Shown piece by piece: positions 27,143 through 35,307 of a stretch of DNA of 40,117 bases. Within the stretch, counting starts at the first letter, position 1. Each line of letters starts with the position of its first letter. The notes under the pieces were generated by a model. The model worked only from the letters and a program-made list of their open reading frames with translations, made no database searches and was not told where the DNA came from. Origin of the DNA: Lysobacterales bacterium (GTDB lineage: Bacteria; Pseudomonadota; Gammaproteobacteria; Xanthomonadales; SZUA-36); the NCBI GenBank assembly GCA_028289465.1, contig JANQPM010000021.1, positions 1 to 40,117 on the forward strand, given 5' to 3'. Made by a program: the position numbers and the translations under genes.

Positions 27143-28951
27143 ATGCGCGGTTTAGCACTACTGCTGATTTTCATTTGCACTGCCGCCCGGGCGGATATTC
27201 ATCATCGAGTGACTTTTGATCAGCGTCACTTGCAGCAAATAGTCATTGAAAGCGAGTTTGCCGCTCCGGCCGACGAGTTAATTCTGGTGATGGCCAATTG
27301 GACGCCGGGGTCTTACAAAATCCGCGACTTTTCCCGCAATGTGGAAGGCTTTACGGCCGAATCCCTGAATGGCCAGCCGTTAAGAGTCGACAAACCGGCC
27401 AAGAACCGCTGGCGCATCGAAACGCCGTCGGTAGAGCGGATACGGGTCCGCTACCGCGTCTATGCCGCGGAAATGACGGTCAGGACCAGTTGGGTGGACG
27501 ACGAATTCGCGCTGATCAACGGCGCATCCGTCTTCCTGGTGCCGGCCGACGGCATGGGCCTCCCGCAGTACGTGGAACTGGTGTTGCCCGATGGCTGGAG
27601 CCGGGTGGCCACTGCATTGCCGCCGTTGCCGGCCGGCGGCTACCGGGCAGCGGACTACGACGAACTGGTGGACAGCCCGATCGCTGCCGGCAATCCGAAT
27701 ATCGAACGCTTTGAAGTCCGGGGGGTCGGCCATCAGTTGGTGGACTTCGGCGCCAGCGGGCTCTGGGACAGCCGGCAGGCGGCCGAGGATATCTCGCAAA
27801 TAGCCGAACAGCAGGCGCAGTTCTGGGGCCAGATTCCCTACCGCGACGATTATCTGTTCTTTAACTTCCAGGTGCAGGCCGGGGGCGGGCTGGAGCATCT
27901 CAATTCAACCGTGCTGATGACCCGGCGCTGGCAGATGCGCGAGCGGGAAGACTATCTGCGCTGGCTCGGCCTGGTCAGCCACGAACTGTTCCATGCGTGG
28001 AATGTAAAACGCCTGCGGCCGGTCGAGCTCGGGCCGTTCGATTACGAGGACGAGGTGCATACCCGCTCGCTGTGGATAGCCGAAGGGCTGACCAACTACT
28101 ACGAACCTCTGTTTGTGTCGCGCGCCGGACTGATGACGCCGGAAGAGTATCTGATGTTCCTGGCCGAGGAAATACACCGGCTGGAAACCACGCCCGGCCG
28201 CCGGATTCGCAGCGCTGAGCAGGCCTCGGAGGACGCATGGATCAAGCTCTACCAACCGGATGCGAATTCCGTTAACAGCACCATCAGCTACTACAATAAA
28301 GGTGCGCTGATCGGTTTCCTGCTGGATGCGAAAATACGTCAAATCAGCCGCAACGCAAAAAGCCTGGACGATGTGATGCGCACGGCCTATCAGCGTTATT
28401 CGGGCGACCAGGGCTATACCACCGATCAGTTCAAAGCACTGGTTTTGGAGATCGCCGGCAGCGATTTGTCCGCCTGGGTCGAGCGGCTGACCGATTCCAC
28501 CGAGGAGCTGGATTACCGTGACGCACTGGACTGGTTCGGCCTGGCGCTGGACCGCCATCCGGAAAAAACCCAAAGACTGGAGGACGGCGAACCGGTGCCG
28601 GCAGAACTGGGGGTTCGGCTGGACGAATCGGCACGCGATATGACCGTCAAAGAAGTGCTGCACGACACGCCGGCCGCGCTGGCCGGCATCATTCCTCACG
28701 ATGAGATTATCGCGATTAACGGCCAGCGGGTGAGCTACGCCAACTGGTCGGACTGGCTCGAGCGCCTGCGCGTCGGCGAAATCGCGGAGGTCACTCTGGC
28801 CCGGCGGGAAAGACTGCGTACCGTAACGCTGGAGATCGGCGAGAAGATTCCCGAAGAATTTGAGATCAAGCCTCGCGAGGATATCAGCCGTACACAGCGC
28901 CGAAATCTGGAAACCTGGCTGGGCCAGCCGGTGGAACCGGCATCGCGATAA
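27143..28951 (+). CDS. M61-family metallopeptidase with C-terminal PDZ domain
   Basis: The start at 27143 gives MRGLALLLIFICTAARADIH, a signal peptide cleaved near residue 18; earlier in-frame ATGs lie in the leader. The 602-residue product has the zinc motif HELFH (His280, Glu281, His284) in LVSHELFHAWNVKRLRP, and the third ligand Glu314 in IAEGLTNYYE. NGASVFLVP and GGGLEHLNSTVLM are M61 family segments. A PDZ domain at about 500-565 carries AGIIPHDEIIAINGQRVSY. The family cleaves N-terminal glycine or alanine peptides (glycyl aminopeptidase). It is expected to be periplasmic or secreted. Monocistronic. Confidence 0.92.
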   Translation: MRGLALLLIFICTAARADIHHRVTFDQRHLQQIVIESEFAAPADELILVMANWTPGSYKIRDFSRNVEGFTAESLNGQPLRVDKPAKNRWRIETPSVERIRVRYRVYAAEMTVRTSWVDDEFALINGASVFLVPADGMGLPQYVELVLPDGWSRVATALPPLPAGGYRAADYDELVDSPIAAGNPNIERFEVRGVGHQLVDFGASGLWDSRQAAEDISQIAEQQAQFWGQIPYRDDYLFFNFQVQAGGGLEHLNSTVLMTRRWQMREREDYLRWLGLVSHELFHAWNVKRLRPVELGPFDYEDEVHTRSLWIAEGLTNYYEPLFVSRAGLMTPEEYLMFLAEEIHRLETTPGRRIRSAEQASEDAWIKLYQPDANSVNSTISYYNKGALIGFLLDAKIRQISRNAKSLDDVMRTAYQRYSGDQGYTTDQFKALVLEIAGSDLSAWVERLTDSTEELDYRDALDWFGLALDRHPEKTQRLEDGEPVPAELGVRLDESARDMTVKEVLHDTPAALAGIIPHDEIIAINGQRVSYANWSDWLERLRVGEIAEVTLARRERLRTVTLEIGEKIPEEFEIKPREDISRTQRRNLETWLGQPVEPASR

Positions 28952-29006
28952 TCCTGATGCACCGGCCTGGACGCGGGGCGGCTGCCCTGAAAATCCGGAC
29001 CAACAC

Positions 29007-29095
29007 AAGGAGCGCCTTCAGGCGCGAACGCCTCGGCAGGCCAAGCCCCATTCGGTTGAAAAGAGTTTAAGATCGCGCGTGGACGCGCTCCTGCC
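29007..29095. repeat. REP doublet B (REPIN-like)
   Basis: aaggagcgccttcaggcgcg (29007-29026) and the inverted gatcgcgcgtggacgcgctcctgc region (29071-29095) form an imperfect REP pair. It lies between the convergent peptidase and response regulator genes, where REPs commonly sit. The right half is more diverged than in doublets A and C. Confidence 0.65.
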
Positions 29096-29106
29096 TGCAC
29101 TGGCGG

Positions 29107-29793
29107 CTAGACCTTCAGCCAGTATCCGGCGCCTCTGGCGGTCAGCAGGTATTTGGGCCGGGCCGGGTCGCACTCCAGCTTGCGCCTGAGTTCGGCCATA
29201 TGGGTGTCGACCGTTCGCGATGCGATATCGTAGCGATGGCCCCAGACCTCCTTGAGCAGCCGACGGCGACTGATGACCTGTCCGGCATGATCGACAAGCT
29301 GCACCAGCAGGTTGAACTCCTTGGGCGTTAATGCGACCGCAACCCCGGCTTTCCAGACCCGGCGGCTGGCACGTTCGAGCTCCACATCGGCGAATACGGT
29401 ATGGCGGCCGGTCGCTGGTTCCTCGCCGGCTCCAGTACGGCGCAGCAGGGCTTCGACACGAGCCAGCAACTCCATCAGGCCAAAGGGCTTGGTAACGTAG
29501 TCATCAGCGCCCTGGCGCAGGCCGCGTACCTTGTCGGTTTCCTCGCCGCGGGCGGTCAGCATCAACACAGGAACCGGGCAGGACTCCCGCCTTAAGGCCT
29601 GCAGAATGGAAAACCCGTCCCGGTTTGGCAGCATGACATCGAGAATCACCAGGTCCGGTTGGCCGGACTGGATCTCGGCCAGTGCGGCTTTGCCGTCATC
29701 GCAGACCCACGCCTGATGACCTTCCAATGCCAGATTGTCGCGCAGTCCGGCAGCCAGATCGGCCTGATCCTCGACGATCAGTATTCTAGCCAT
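29107..29793 (-). CDS. OmpR/PhoB-family response regulator
   Basis: The 228-residue protein has a receiver domain with acidic pocket Glu8-Asp9, phospho-acceptor Asp52 (LVILDVMLP) and Lys102 (VTKPFG). The winged-helix effector domain (about 130-228) has ALTPKEFNLL and SRTVDTHMAELRRKLE, typical of the OmpR/PhoB group. Its start overlaps the end of the histidine kinase gene by eight bases, so it is the cognate partner. It should bind direct repeats with 11-base spacing; such a repeat lies in the kinase/cytochrome divergent region. Confidence 0.95.
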   Translation of the reverse strand: MARILIVEDQADLAAGLRDNLALEGHQAWVCDDGKAALAEIQSGQPDLVILDVMLPNRDGFSILQALRRESCPVPVLMLTARGEETDKVRGLRQGADDYVTKPFGLMELLARVEALLRRTGAGEEPATGRHTVFADVELERASRRVWKAGVAVALTPKEFNLLVQLVDHAGQVISRRRLLKEVWGHRYDIASRTVDTHMAELRRKLECDPARPKYLLTARGAGYWLKV

Positions 29794-31381
29794 GGGTTTT
29801 TCCCGCCCGCGGCAGTCGAATGCTGAAGCAACTACCGGTATCTCCGTTACCGGTTACGCTGACCGAACCGCCCATGGCCTGTACCAGATCGCGGGTAATC
29901 GTCAGCCCGATACCGGTTCCGGCGATGGCCCGGCGCTGCTCGCGTTTCAACCGGTAGTACGGCTCCCAAATACGTGAGCGCTGGGTTTTGCCGATACCGG
30001 GACCCTGATCGCAGATTCGCAGCTCTACACTATCCGTAGCCACCGTTCCGCGAAGCTCGATCAGCTGCCCTTTGGGGCCGTATTTCAATGCGTTGTCGAC
30101 AAGATTGGTCAATATCTGTATCAGCGCCGGCCGGTTATTTCGCATTTGCGCTTCGGAAGGAGCGTGCAAGCGGAGCTCGGCTTCGCGGTGCACCAGCATC
30201 GGCTGGAAATCCTCGGCAATCTGCCGGAACAGATCGGCCAGGCGGTAGGGTTCGGGCTCGTCGTCGATGGTGACGGTCGCCGGCTGGGTAAAGCGCAGAA
30301 TATTGTCGACCAGATGACCGAGCCTTCGAGTTTCACGGTTGATCACTTTCAGGGCCCGGGATTGCTGCCCGGCATCCCTGGCCCGGCCAAGCGACAGCGA
30401 TTCGGCATACATCCGTATCTGGGTCAGTGGTGTGCGCAGTTCATGCGAGACCCGGGCGACGAAGTCACTGCGTAGCTGCATCAGCCGGCGCTGCTGCTGG
30501 GCGAGGCCCAGGGTCAGCAGCCCGAGCAGCAGGGTGATACCGAGCAGAAACAGTATCTGCGGCAGCTTGCCGTAAGGCAGTCCGCCCGGCACCAGCCGGT
30601 CGGATACCGTCGGATTGATGGAAGCGGTAATCAGAAAATCGTGGAACAGGCCCGAGTAGTCGCCGCCGATGCGGTGCTCTGCGGACAGCGAGGGTGTCAG
30701 CGTCGCACTGGACGAGAACAGCGAATGACCGTCGGCATCGGTCACCCCGACGTGAATATGCGGCCGCAGTTCGTCGACATCGCCGATTGCTGCCGGCAGC
30801 AGGTAGTGATTTTGGTAGACCTGGGCGAATAAATCGCGAACGGTTTGCGGATTGACAACCAGCCCGAAAATCTTTTCGGCGCCGATATCGCGAAACAGGA
30901 TTACCGTGGTCAGCGACTGATCCGCTGCATGCCAGTGAGCCACCTGAAACGGCTGCTCCGCTGGGAAATCATGGCTTTCCAGCCACGATCGGGTTTCCTG
31001 CATTACCGGTTCCTGCCGCCCGTTCAGCCAGTGCCCGCTTTGCCGGTCAATCATGAAGGCGGCCAAAATGCTGTTGTCGGGCAGGTAGGCCAGTGCGGAC
31101 CGCATCGCGCCGTCGGACCAGTGGTCCGCGGACGAATCGGCCAGGCCTTGTTCGGTCAGGTTTTGCACCGCACGGAAAATGCCGCGGTAACCGATATTTA
31201 CTTCTACGGCCCGGGCGAAGTCATCGGCGATCAGTTGAGCGTAATCGCGCATCACCGCTCTGGCGGTCTGGTCCTGGTTGCGGGCAACCGTAATGGCCTG
31301 CCAGGCCAGCGCGATAACCATTACCAGCAGCAAGATCAGCGATATCAGTATCCAGCGCGCATGACTGCCCATGGCGAGCAT
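29786..31381 (-). CDS. Membrane sensor histidine kinase
   Basis: The start at 31381 (MLAMGSHARWILISLILLLV) is preferred; an upstream frame to 31708 covers the cytochrome promoter and gene and is rejected. ATG 31372 is an alternative. The 531-residue protein has a first membrane segment at about 11-30, a periplasmic sensor region of about 240 residues, a second segment (LFLLGITLLLGLLTLGLA), the H-box SHELRTPLTQIRMYAESLSL (His313), N-box ILTNLVDNALKYGP, and G-boxes CDQGPGIG and GTGIGLTI. The ligand is unknown; no HAMP or PAS domain is obvious. It is upstream of and overlaps its response regulator. Confidence 0.93.
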   Translation of the reverse strand: MLAMGSHARWILISLILLLVMVIALAWQAITVARNQDQTARAVMRDYAQLIADDFARAVEVNIGYRGIFRAVQNLTEQGLADSSADHWSDGAMRSALAYLPDNSILAAFMIDRQSGHWLNGRQEPVMQETRSWLESHDFPAEQPFQVAHWHAADQSLTTVILFRDIGAEKIFGLVVNPQTVRDLFAQVYQNHYLLPAAIGDVDELRPHIHVGVTDADGHSLFSSSATLTPSLSAEHRIGGDYSGLFHDFLITASINPTVSDRLVPGGLPYGKLPQILFLLGITLLLGLLTLGLAQQQRRLMQLRSDFVARVSHELRTPLTQIRMYAESLSLGRARDAGQQSRALKVINRETRRLGHLVDNILRFTQPATVTIDDEPEPYRLADLFRQIAEDFQPMLVHREAELRLHAPSEAQMRNNRPALIQILTNLVDNALKYGPKGQLIELRGTVATDSVELRICDQGPGIGKTQRSRIWEPYYRLKREQRRAIAGTGIGLTITRDLVQAMGGSVSVTGNGDTGSCFSIRLPRAGKTHG

Positions 31382-31456
31382 TGTCCAATGCACCCTCGAT
31401 GGGTTCAAGCCGCCGCCGGCGGGATTGGCCGGGTTTCGGGCCTTTACCGTTCGGCT

Positions 31457-31474
31457 CTGACAAAACCCTGACAG
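31457..31474. promoter_or_regulatory. 11-bp-spaced direct repeat, candidate response-regulator box
   Basis: CTGACA occurs at 31457-31462 and 31468-31473, start to start 11 bases, in ctgacaaaaccctgacag. This spacing matches binding sites of OmpR/PhoB regulators. It lies in the 166-base gap between the divergent kinase and cytochrome genes, so it could serve autoregulation, the cytochrome gene, or both. Confidence 0.5.
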
Positions 31475-31547
31475 TTTTCTATCTTGCCCCTGGCCAAGCC
31501 TGCCGGCGGCGTTGCTAGGATGGTGCCGAAATACCGGAGGACTTGGA

Positions 31548-32300
31548 ATGAAAACCCGTATCCGGCCAGCCTCTTTTTTGGCCCCATTTTTGACCCTATT
31601 TTCGACCATGCCGTTTTTGCTTCCGCTGCAGGCGGATATTTTCGACGACCCGGAAAATCTGAAAGTTCTGCCGAAGCACATTTCTCCGCATGAACTGCGC
31701 GCGACCATGCGCGGCTTTTCCCAGGCCTTGGGCGTTCGCTGTTCCGACTGTCACAAAGGAGAAGAAGGCCAGGATTTGCGCAGCTATGACTTCGCTGCGG
31801 ACGAAAAGGAGCTAAAGGAGAAAGCACGGAACATGCTGAAAATGGTTGCGGCGATCAATGAAAATCACTTGCAGGACTTCGGCGATGAACGGGTGTCAGT
31901 CACCTGTATGACCTGCCACCGCGGCGTGCGCAAGCCGAAGCTGATCGAACAGGTTCTCGCAGAGGCGGCGGACGAGGGTGGCAGCGAAGCGATGATCAGC
32001 AAATACAAGGTGCTGAAGGAACGCTACTACGGCAGCCACAGCTACGACTTTACCGATCGCACCATCAGCGATTTCGCCCGGGCTCGCGGCGAAGCGGGCA
32101 ATACCGATCAAACGATCGCGATCCTGGACATGATGCTGGAAGAAAACCCGAATTCATTCAGCGCACACTTCATTTACGGCGAGCTGAAAATGCATACCGG
32201 TGATCGGCCGGGTGCAGTTGTGCATTTCGAGAAAGCCCTTGAGATCAACCCGGAGGCCGGCTTTATTCAATGGCGCCTGGATCAACTGAAAGCGCAATAG
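31548..32300 (+). CDS. Di-heme c-type cytochrome (reaction-centre cytochrome c-like) with TPR region
   Basis: The start at 31548 (MKTRIRPASFLAPFLTLFST) follows CCGGAGGACTTGGA. A signal peptide ends near residue 30. Two heme sites are present: CSDCH (Cys65, Cys68, His69) and CMTCH (Cys120, Cys123, His124). Each is preceded by a helix with a methionine (MRGFSQALGVRCSDC; MLKMVAAINENHL before the second), the layout of the photosynthetic reaction-centre cytochrome c family (PF02276). The C-terminal half (about 185-250) has TPR-like helices (SFSAHFIYGELKMHTGDRPG). No photosynthesis genes are seen, so a respiratory or periplasmic electron-transfer role is inferred. 250 residues. Confidence 0.82.
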   Translation: MKTRIRPASFLAPFLTLFSTMPFLLPLQADIFDDPENLKVLPKHISPHELRATMRGFSQALGVRCSDCHKGEEGQDLRSYDFAADEKELKEKARNMLKMVAAINENHLQDFGDERVSVTCMTCHRGVRKPKLIEQVLAEAADEGGSEAMISKYKVLKERYYGSHSYDFTDRTISDFARARGEAGNTDQTIAILDMMLEENPNSFSAHFIYGELKMHTGDRPGAVVHFEKALEINPEAGFIQWRLDQLKAQ

Positions 32301-32346
32301 CGGCCGGAATCGAGCCTCGTGATGGTCTATACGGTTGTCTGTCTGT

Positions 32347-32396
32347 GGAGCTACAGGCCACCCACCGGAGCGGGCGCCGTGAAACAGGGCTTCTTG
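32347..32396 (-). repeat. Two-hairpin repeat, inverted partial copy
   Basis: The minus strand matches the copy at 35611-35660 at 45 of 50 positions, including gcttcttg and the gcgggcgccgtgaa core. One of the differences turns a G-C pair of the cccgc/gcggg stem into a G-U pair, so the hairpin is kept. It lacks the ttgc-hairpin half. It occupies the gap after the cytochrome gene. Confidence 0.65.
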
Positions 32397-32417
32397 CTGA
32401 TCTACCGAAAAAAATAT

Positions 32418-32446
32418 TTGACAAGAAAAATATATTAAACAATACT
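32418..32446 (+). promoter_or_regulatory. Promoter of the ArsR-type regulator gene
   Basis: A perfect TTGACA (32418-32423) and aatact (32441-32446) are spaced by 17 bases in a strongly AT-rich stretch. Transcription would start near 32453, almost at the ATG (32456), and no Shine-Dalgarno precedes that ATG. The message may be leaderless. Confidence 0.6.
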
Positions 32447-32450
32447 GTTT
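32437..32450. promoter_or_regulatory. Palindromic operator candidate over the -10 element
   Basis: aaacaatactgttt is a 14-base palindrome with a single mismatched pair. It overlaps the -10 and start of the ArsR-type gene, the usual place for autorepression by this family. Confidence 0.45.
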
Positions 32451-32455
32451 CCGCT

Positions 32456-33082
32456 ATGCAACAAACGCCGTCGCAACAATCCGTGCAGATTCTGGATCAC
32501 GACCGGGCAATTGCCTGTATGACCGATCCGTTGCGCCGCCGGGTGGTTTCTGCGCTGGCCAGCGAAGGTTCGGCCGCATCCTTGTCGCGTCGACTGTCCA
32601 TTCCGCGCCAGAATCTGGCGTATCACATCAAAAAGCTGGAGCAGGCCGGCTTACTGCAGCATGTCCGGGACGAAAAAAAAGGCAATTGTACCGAACGCAT
32701 CGTGCGGGCGACGGCCAGGCATTATTTGCTGGCGCCGACGGCCGCAGGCGATCTGAAGCCCGAACAGCTGCAGGACCGGCTGTCGGCTAACGCATTAATC
32801 GCGATGGCCGCGCAGTGCATCGGCGAACTGGCGCAGGTTAGCGCGGCAGCAGAGGATCAGCGCAAACGGGTTTCCACGTTGTCGCTGACCGCCGAAGTCG
32901 GTTTTCGCGACCAGCAGGAAAAAGCAGCGTTCGCCAAAGCCCTGACCCATGCATTTGCCGAGGCCGTTGCCCGCTTTACGCCGAGCCGTCACAGCCGGGA
33001 GCGGCGGTTCAAAGTCATACTGGGGGCTTATCCGGAACCGCCGGTTAGCTCGAAACAAGATTCATCAGGAGATGCTTTATGA
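32456..33082 (+). CDS. ArsR-family winged-helix transcriptional regulator
   Basis: The 208-residue protein has a winged helix at about 20-95: MTDPLRRRVVSALASEG, then SAASLSRRLSIPRQNLAYHI with KKLEQAGLLQHVRDEKKGNC, the HTH_20/ArsR type. No CxC metal site of metal-sensing ArsR proteins is seen. The C-terminal half is helical and may sense a ligand or dimerise. Its last codons overlap the SRPBCC gene start (ATGA), so the two are coupled. The longer frame from 32270 crosses the promoter and is rejected. Confidence 0.88.
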   Translation: MQQTPSQQSVQILDHDRAIACMTDPLRRRVVSALASEGSAASLSRRLSIPRQNLAYHIKKLEQAGLLQHVRDEKKGNCTERIVRATARHYLLAPTAAGDLKPEQLQDRLSANALIAMAAQCIGELAQVSAAAEDQRKRVSTLSLTAEVGFRDQQEKAAFAKALTHAFAEAVARFTPSRHSRERRFKVILGAYPEPPVSSKQDSSGDAL

Positions 33083-33879
33083 GCAAGGTAGCCGATCAAC
33101 GCAATATGACACTGACCATTGATGTGCCGGCCGACCGGGATACCGTCTGGGACATGCTGACCCAGGGCGCCGGTCTGGCCAATTGGTTTCCGCCGTTTGC
33201 GCAGGCCGATCAGGGGCCGGGCGCCAAGGTGCATCTGTCCTGGGGCGGCGATATGGCGTGGGATACCTTTGTCAGCCAATGGGTGCCGGGCGAGCATTTA
33301 CAGTGGAAGGATGATCCGAACGATGACAATCCAAATGCGCTCGTCGTGGATTTTTACCTGGAGTCCCTGGACGGCGTGCAGACCCGGGTCAAGCTGGTGC
33401 AGTCGGGTTTCTTCGGGTCGGAAGAGGAATGGGATGAACAGTACCAGAGCATGCATGCCGGTTGGACTTACTTCCTGCACGCGTTGGGACATTATCTCCG
33501 CTACCACACAGACCGGGCACGGCATACTTTTTCAGAGCGTCGCAAGTTCAGCGGCACGCGTGAACAGATATGGCAGCGCGTGGTGCTGGCGTCCGGCGGC
33601 CTGCTGCTGAATGCACCGCCGATACCGGAAATCGGTCTGGAGGTTGATCTGCGATTGTCGGCAGACAATCCGGTCTGCGGCGTGATTGAAGTGCTCGTTC
33701 CGCAGCGTGCGATTGCGTTCCGGCTGCCCGAGCACGATAACGCATTGCTGTTCGTGGAAATCGAACCCGGCGCGTCGAATACCACTTGCGGCTTCTGGCT
33801 GTCCACCTACGACCGCAAAGCATCGGACGATATGGCTTCGACGTTGCAGGCCAAGGTGAACGAACTGGCCCAAGGATAA
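33079..33879 (+). CDS. SRPBCC (AHSA1/START-like) protein, probable tandem domains
   Basis: The 266-residue protein begins MSKVADQRNMTLTIDVPADR; the segment PADRDTVWDMLTQGAGLANW with FPPF is the N-terminal AHSA1-type signature, and GWTYFLHALGHYLRYH ends the first domain near residue 140. The rest (about 145-266) has a second, less clear domain of similar length. SRPBCC proteins form a deep hydrophobic ligand pocket. ArsR-SRPBCC pairs are common in bacteria; the ligand here is unknown. It is translated coupled to the regulator. Confidence 0.85.
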   Translation: MSKVADQRNMTLTIDVPADRDTVWDMLTQGAGLANWFPPFAQADQGPGAKVHLSWGGDMAWDTFVSQWVPGEHLQWKDDPNDDNPNALVVDFYLESLDGVQTRVKLVQSGFFGSEEEWDEQYQSMHAGWTYFLHALGHYLRYHTDRARHTFSERRKFSGTREQIWQRVVLASGGLLLNAPPIPEIGLEVDLRLSADNPVCGVIEVLVPQRAIAFRLPEHDNALLFVEIEPGASNTTCGFWLSTYDRKASDDMASTLQAKVNELAQG

Positions 33880-33945
33880 ACACCGAAGGATGAAGCTCTG
33901 AATCGCGACAGCGAAGAAGCCTTCTGGCGAGCCAGCAAGCCCATG

Positions 33946-34035
33946 TGTAGGAGCGCCTTTAGGCGCGAATACCTACCGCGTGATGAAGGCTTCGAATAAC
34001 GATAAACGCTGATCGCGCCTAAAGGCGCTCCTACA
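33946..34035. repeat. REP doublet C (REPIN), perfect 23-bp arms
   Basis: The 23 bases at 33946-33968 (starting tgtaggagcgccttt) are inverted without a mismatch at 34013-34035. Each arm is itself a small palindrome (gcgcctttaggcgc). The perfect match points to recent spread or gene conversion. It lies between the convergent SRPBCC and VOC genes. Confidence 0.8.
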
Positions 34036-34054
34036 GACATTGGGATTCTCAAAG

Positions 34055-34122
34055 GGCGGTTTGCGCAACGCGCAAGAAGCCGAGCTTCACGGCGCCCGCT
34101 CCGGCGGGTCGCCTGCGGCACC
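34055..34122 (+). repeat. Two-hairpin repeat, full copy 1
   Basis: ggcggtttgcgcaacgcgca and the following sequence match 35592-35660 with about six differences. First hairpin: ttgcgc-aac-gcgcaa (34061-34075). Second: cccgc-tccg-gcggg in gcccgctccggcgggtc. It directly follows REP doublet C. Confidence 0.75.
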
Positions 34123-34149
34123 CTGGTTCACTGAACCCGAATAGCCGGC

Positions 34150-34518
34150 CTAGCTCATATAAAAAGCGTTCAGTTTGTTGCCATCCAGATCACGAAAATA
34201 CCCGGCGTAAAACGTATCGCCCCGCGGACCCGGAGCGCCTTCGTCGCTGGCGCCCAGTTCCAGCGCTTTTCGATGCACGGCATCCACCTTTTCTTTGCTG
34301 TCGACCGCCAGCGCAATCATCACGCCGTTGCCAACGGTGGCTGAATTGCCGTCATGCGGGGTGATCACGCTAAGGGCCGGGGACGCCGGTGCGGTCGCCC
34401 AGGCAATAAAGCTATCCGATTCCATAAAGCGGCCGGCGCCGATTTCAGCCAGCAGCGCATCGTAAAAAGCCGCGGCTTTTTCCAGATCATTGGTTCCTAG
34501 GGTGACATATCCGATCAT
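34150..34518 (-). CDS. VOC-superfamily protein (glyoxalase/bleomycin-resistance-like)
   Basis: The start at 34518 (MIGYVTLGTNDLEKAAAFYD) has AGGAG seven bases upstream. The 122-residue product has one VOC unit: the N-terminal beta-alpha FYDALLAEIGAGRFMES, ALAVDSKEKVDAVHRKALEL and GYFRDLDGNKLNAFY, where the last motif carries the usual terminal metal or substrate region. The function could be a lyase, dioxygenase or binding protein; the substrate is unknown. It follows two other small genes on the same strand. Confidence 0.85.
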   Translation of the reverse strand: MIGYVTLGTNDLEKAAAFYDALLAEIGAGRFMESDSFIAWATAPASPALSVITPHDGNSATVGNGVMIALAVDSKEKVDAVHRKALELGASDEGAPGPRGDTFYAGYFRDLDGNKLNAFYMS

Positions 34519-34571
34519 AGAGAATCTCCTGATTACATTTATCGGTCGTATACGAGTCTGGCCGGCACGGC

Positions 34572-34898
34572 TCACTCAAATACGCGGTGGCTGCCGACAG
34601 CGTCGGCGGCCATGGCAACGGGCGGTTCCTCGCAACGCGATGCGATATCTTGGGTAAAGGCTTTGAATGCACTTAATTCCGGCAGCGGGTTATGGCCGTC
34701 AGGGCCGGAAAACGAGGCGATAGGAACGAAACTGACGCCATCTTCCAGCTTAAAGGAATCGTGGTGCACATCGCGCGGCGCCAGATGCTGCAATTTGGCA
34801 AAAACCGCGTTGATACAGGCTTCGCTCTCGGCCGCTCTATCGGCCTTTACTTTGTATCGGACGAAGAGGTGTTTCACTGGCTTAATCCATTTGCTCAT
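34572..34898 (-). CDS. Small conserved-looking protein, possible dimeric alpha/beta barrel
   Basis: The start at 34898 gives MSKWIKPVKHLFVRYKVKAD, 108 residues. KHLFVRYKVKADRAAESEACINAVFAKL resembles the ferredoxin-like fold of antibiotic biosynthesis monooxygenase-like or quinol-degrading small proteins, but key residues are not clear and I cannot name the family with confidence. It overlaps the end of the DUF1801 gene by 17 bases, indicating cotranscription. Confidence 0.65.
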   Translation of the reverse strand: MSKWIKPVKHLFVRYKVKADRAAESEACINAVFAKLQHLAPRDVHHDSFKLEDGVSFVPIASFSGPDGHNPLPELSAFKAFTQDIASRCEEPPVAMAADAVGSHRVFE

Positions 34899-35307
34899 AG
34901 CGTTTCGCAATACGGGCGGCGGAAAGCCTGATCAGTTTTTTCAGGGTCGGAAGATGCACATCATCCAGTTTATTGATGTACAGGCAGGACTTGCCGGTTT
35001 TGTGCTTGCCAAGATTCGCCATCAGATCGTCGTATTCGGAAAACCCCGGCATGATGTACACGGTCAGGTTCTGTTTTCGCGGCGATACGCCGGTCAGAAA
35101 CCAATCGCCTTCGCGCCCGCTGGCGTATTTATAGCGATAGCTGCCGAAGCCGATGATGCTGCCGCCCCACATGGTCGGCGGTTCGCCGGTAATCTCCTCC
35201 ATTATCCTGACCACCACCCGGCAGTCTTCGCGGCGCGTTGAATTTTCGACGCCGGCCAGAAACGCGAATACGTCGGCCTTGTTCCTGCGGGTTTTAGGTT
35301 GGGCCAT
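34882..35307 (-). CDS. DUF1801-family protein
   Basis: The start at 35307 (MAQPKTRRNKADVFAFLAGV) is preferred over 35361. The 141-residue protein has MEEITGEPPTMWGGSIIGFG and WFLTGVSPRKQNLTVYIMPG, then GKSCLYINKLDDVHLPTLKK, the layout of DUF1801 (YdhG-like) proteins. Members are small single-domain proteins; some are proposed iron chaperones. The role here is unknown. First gene of a three-gene minus-strand group with the 108-residue protein and the VOC protein. Confidence 0.85.
   Translation of the reverse strand: MAQPKTRRNKADVFAFLAGVENSTRREDCRVVVRIMEEITGEPPTMWGGSIIGFGSYRYKYASGREGDWFLTGVSPRKQNLTVYIMPGFSEYDDLMANLGKHKTGKSCLYINKLDDVHLPTLKKLIRLSAARIAKRYEQMD

Noticed and set aside
26872..34122. 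CRISPR array
   Set aside because: The repeats are inverted pairs kilobases apart without regular spacers, so they are REP-type elements and not CRISPR.
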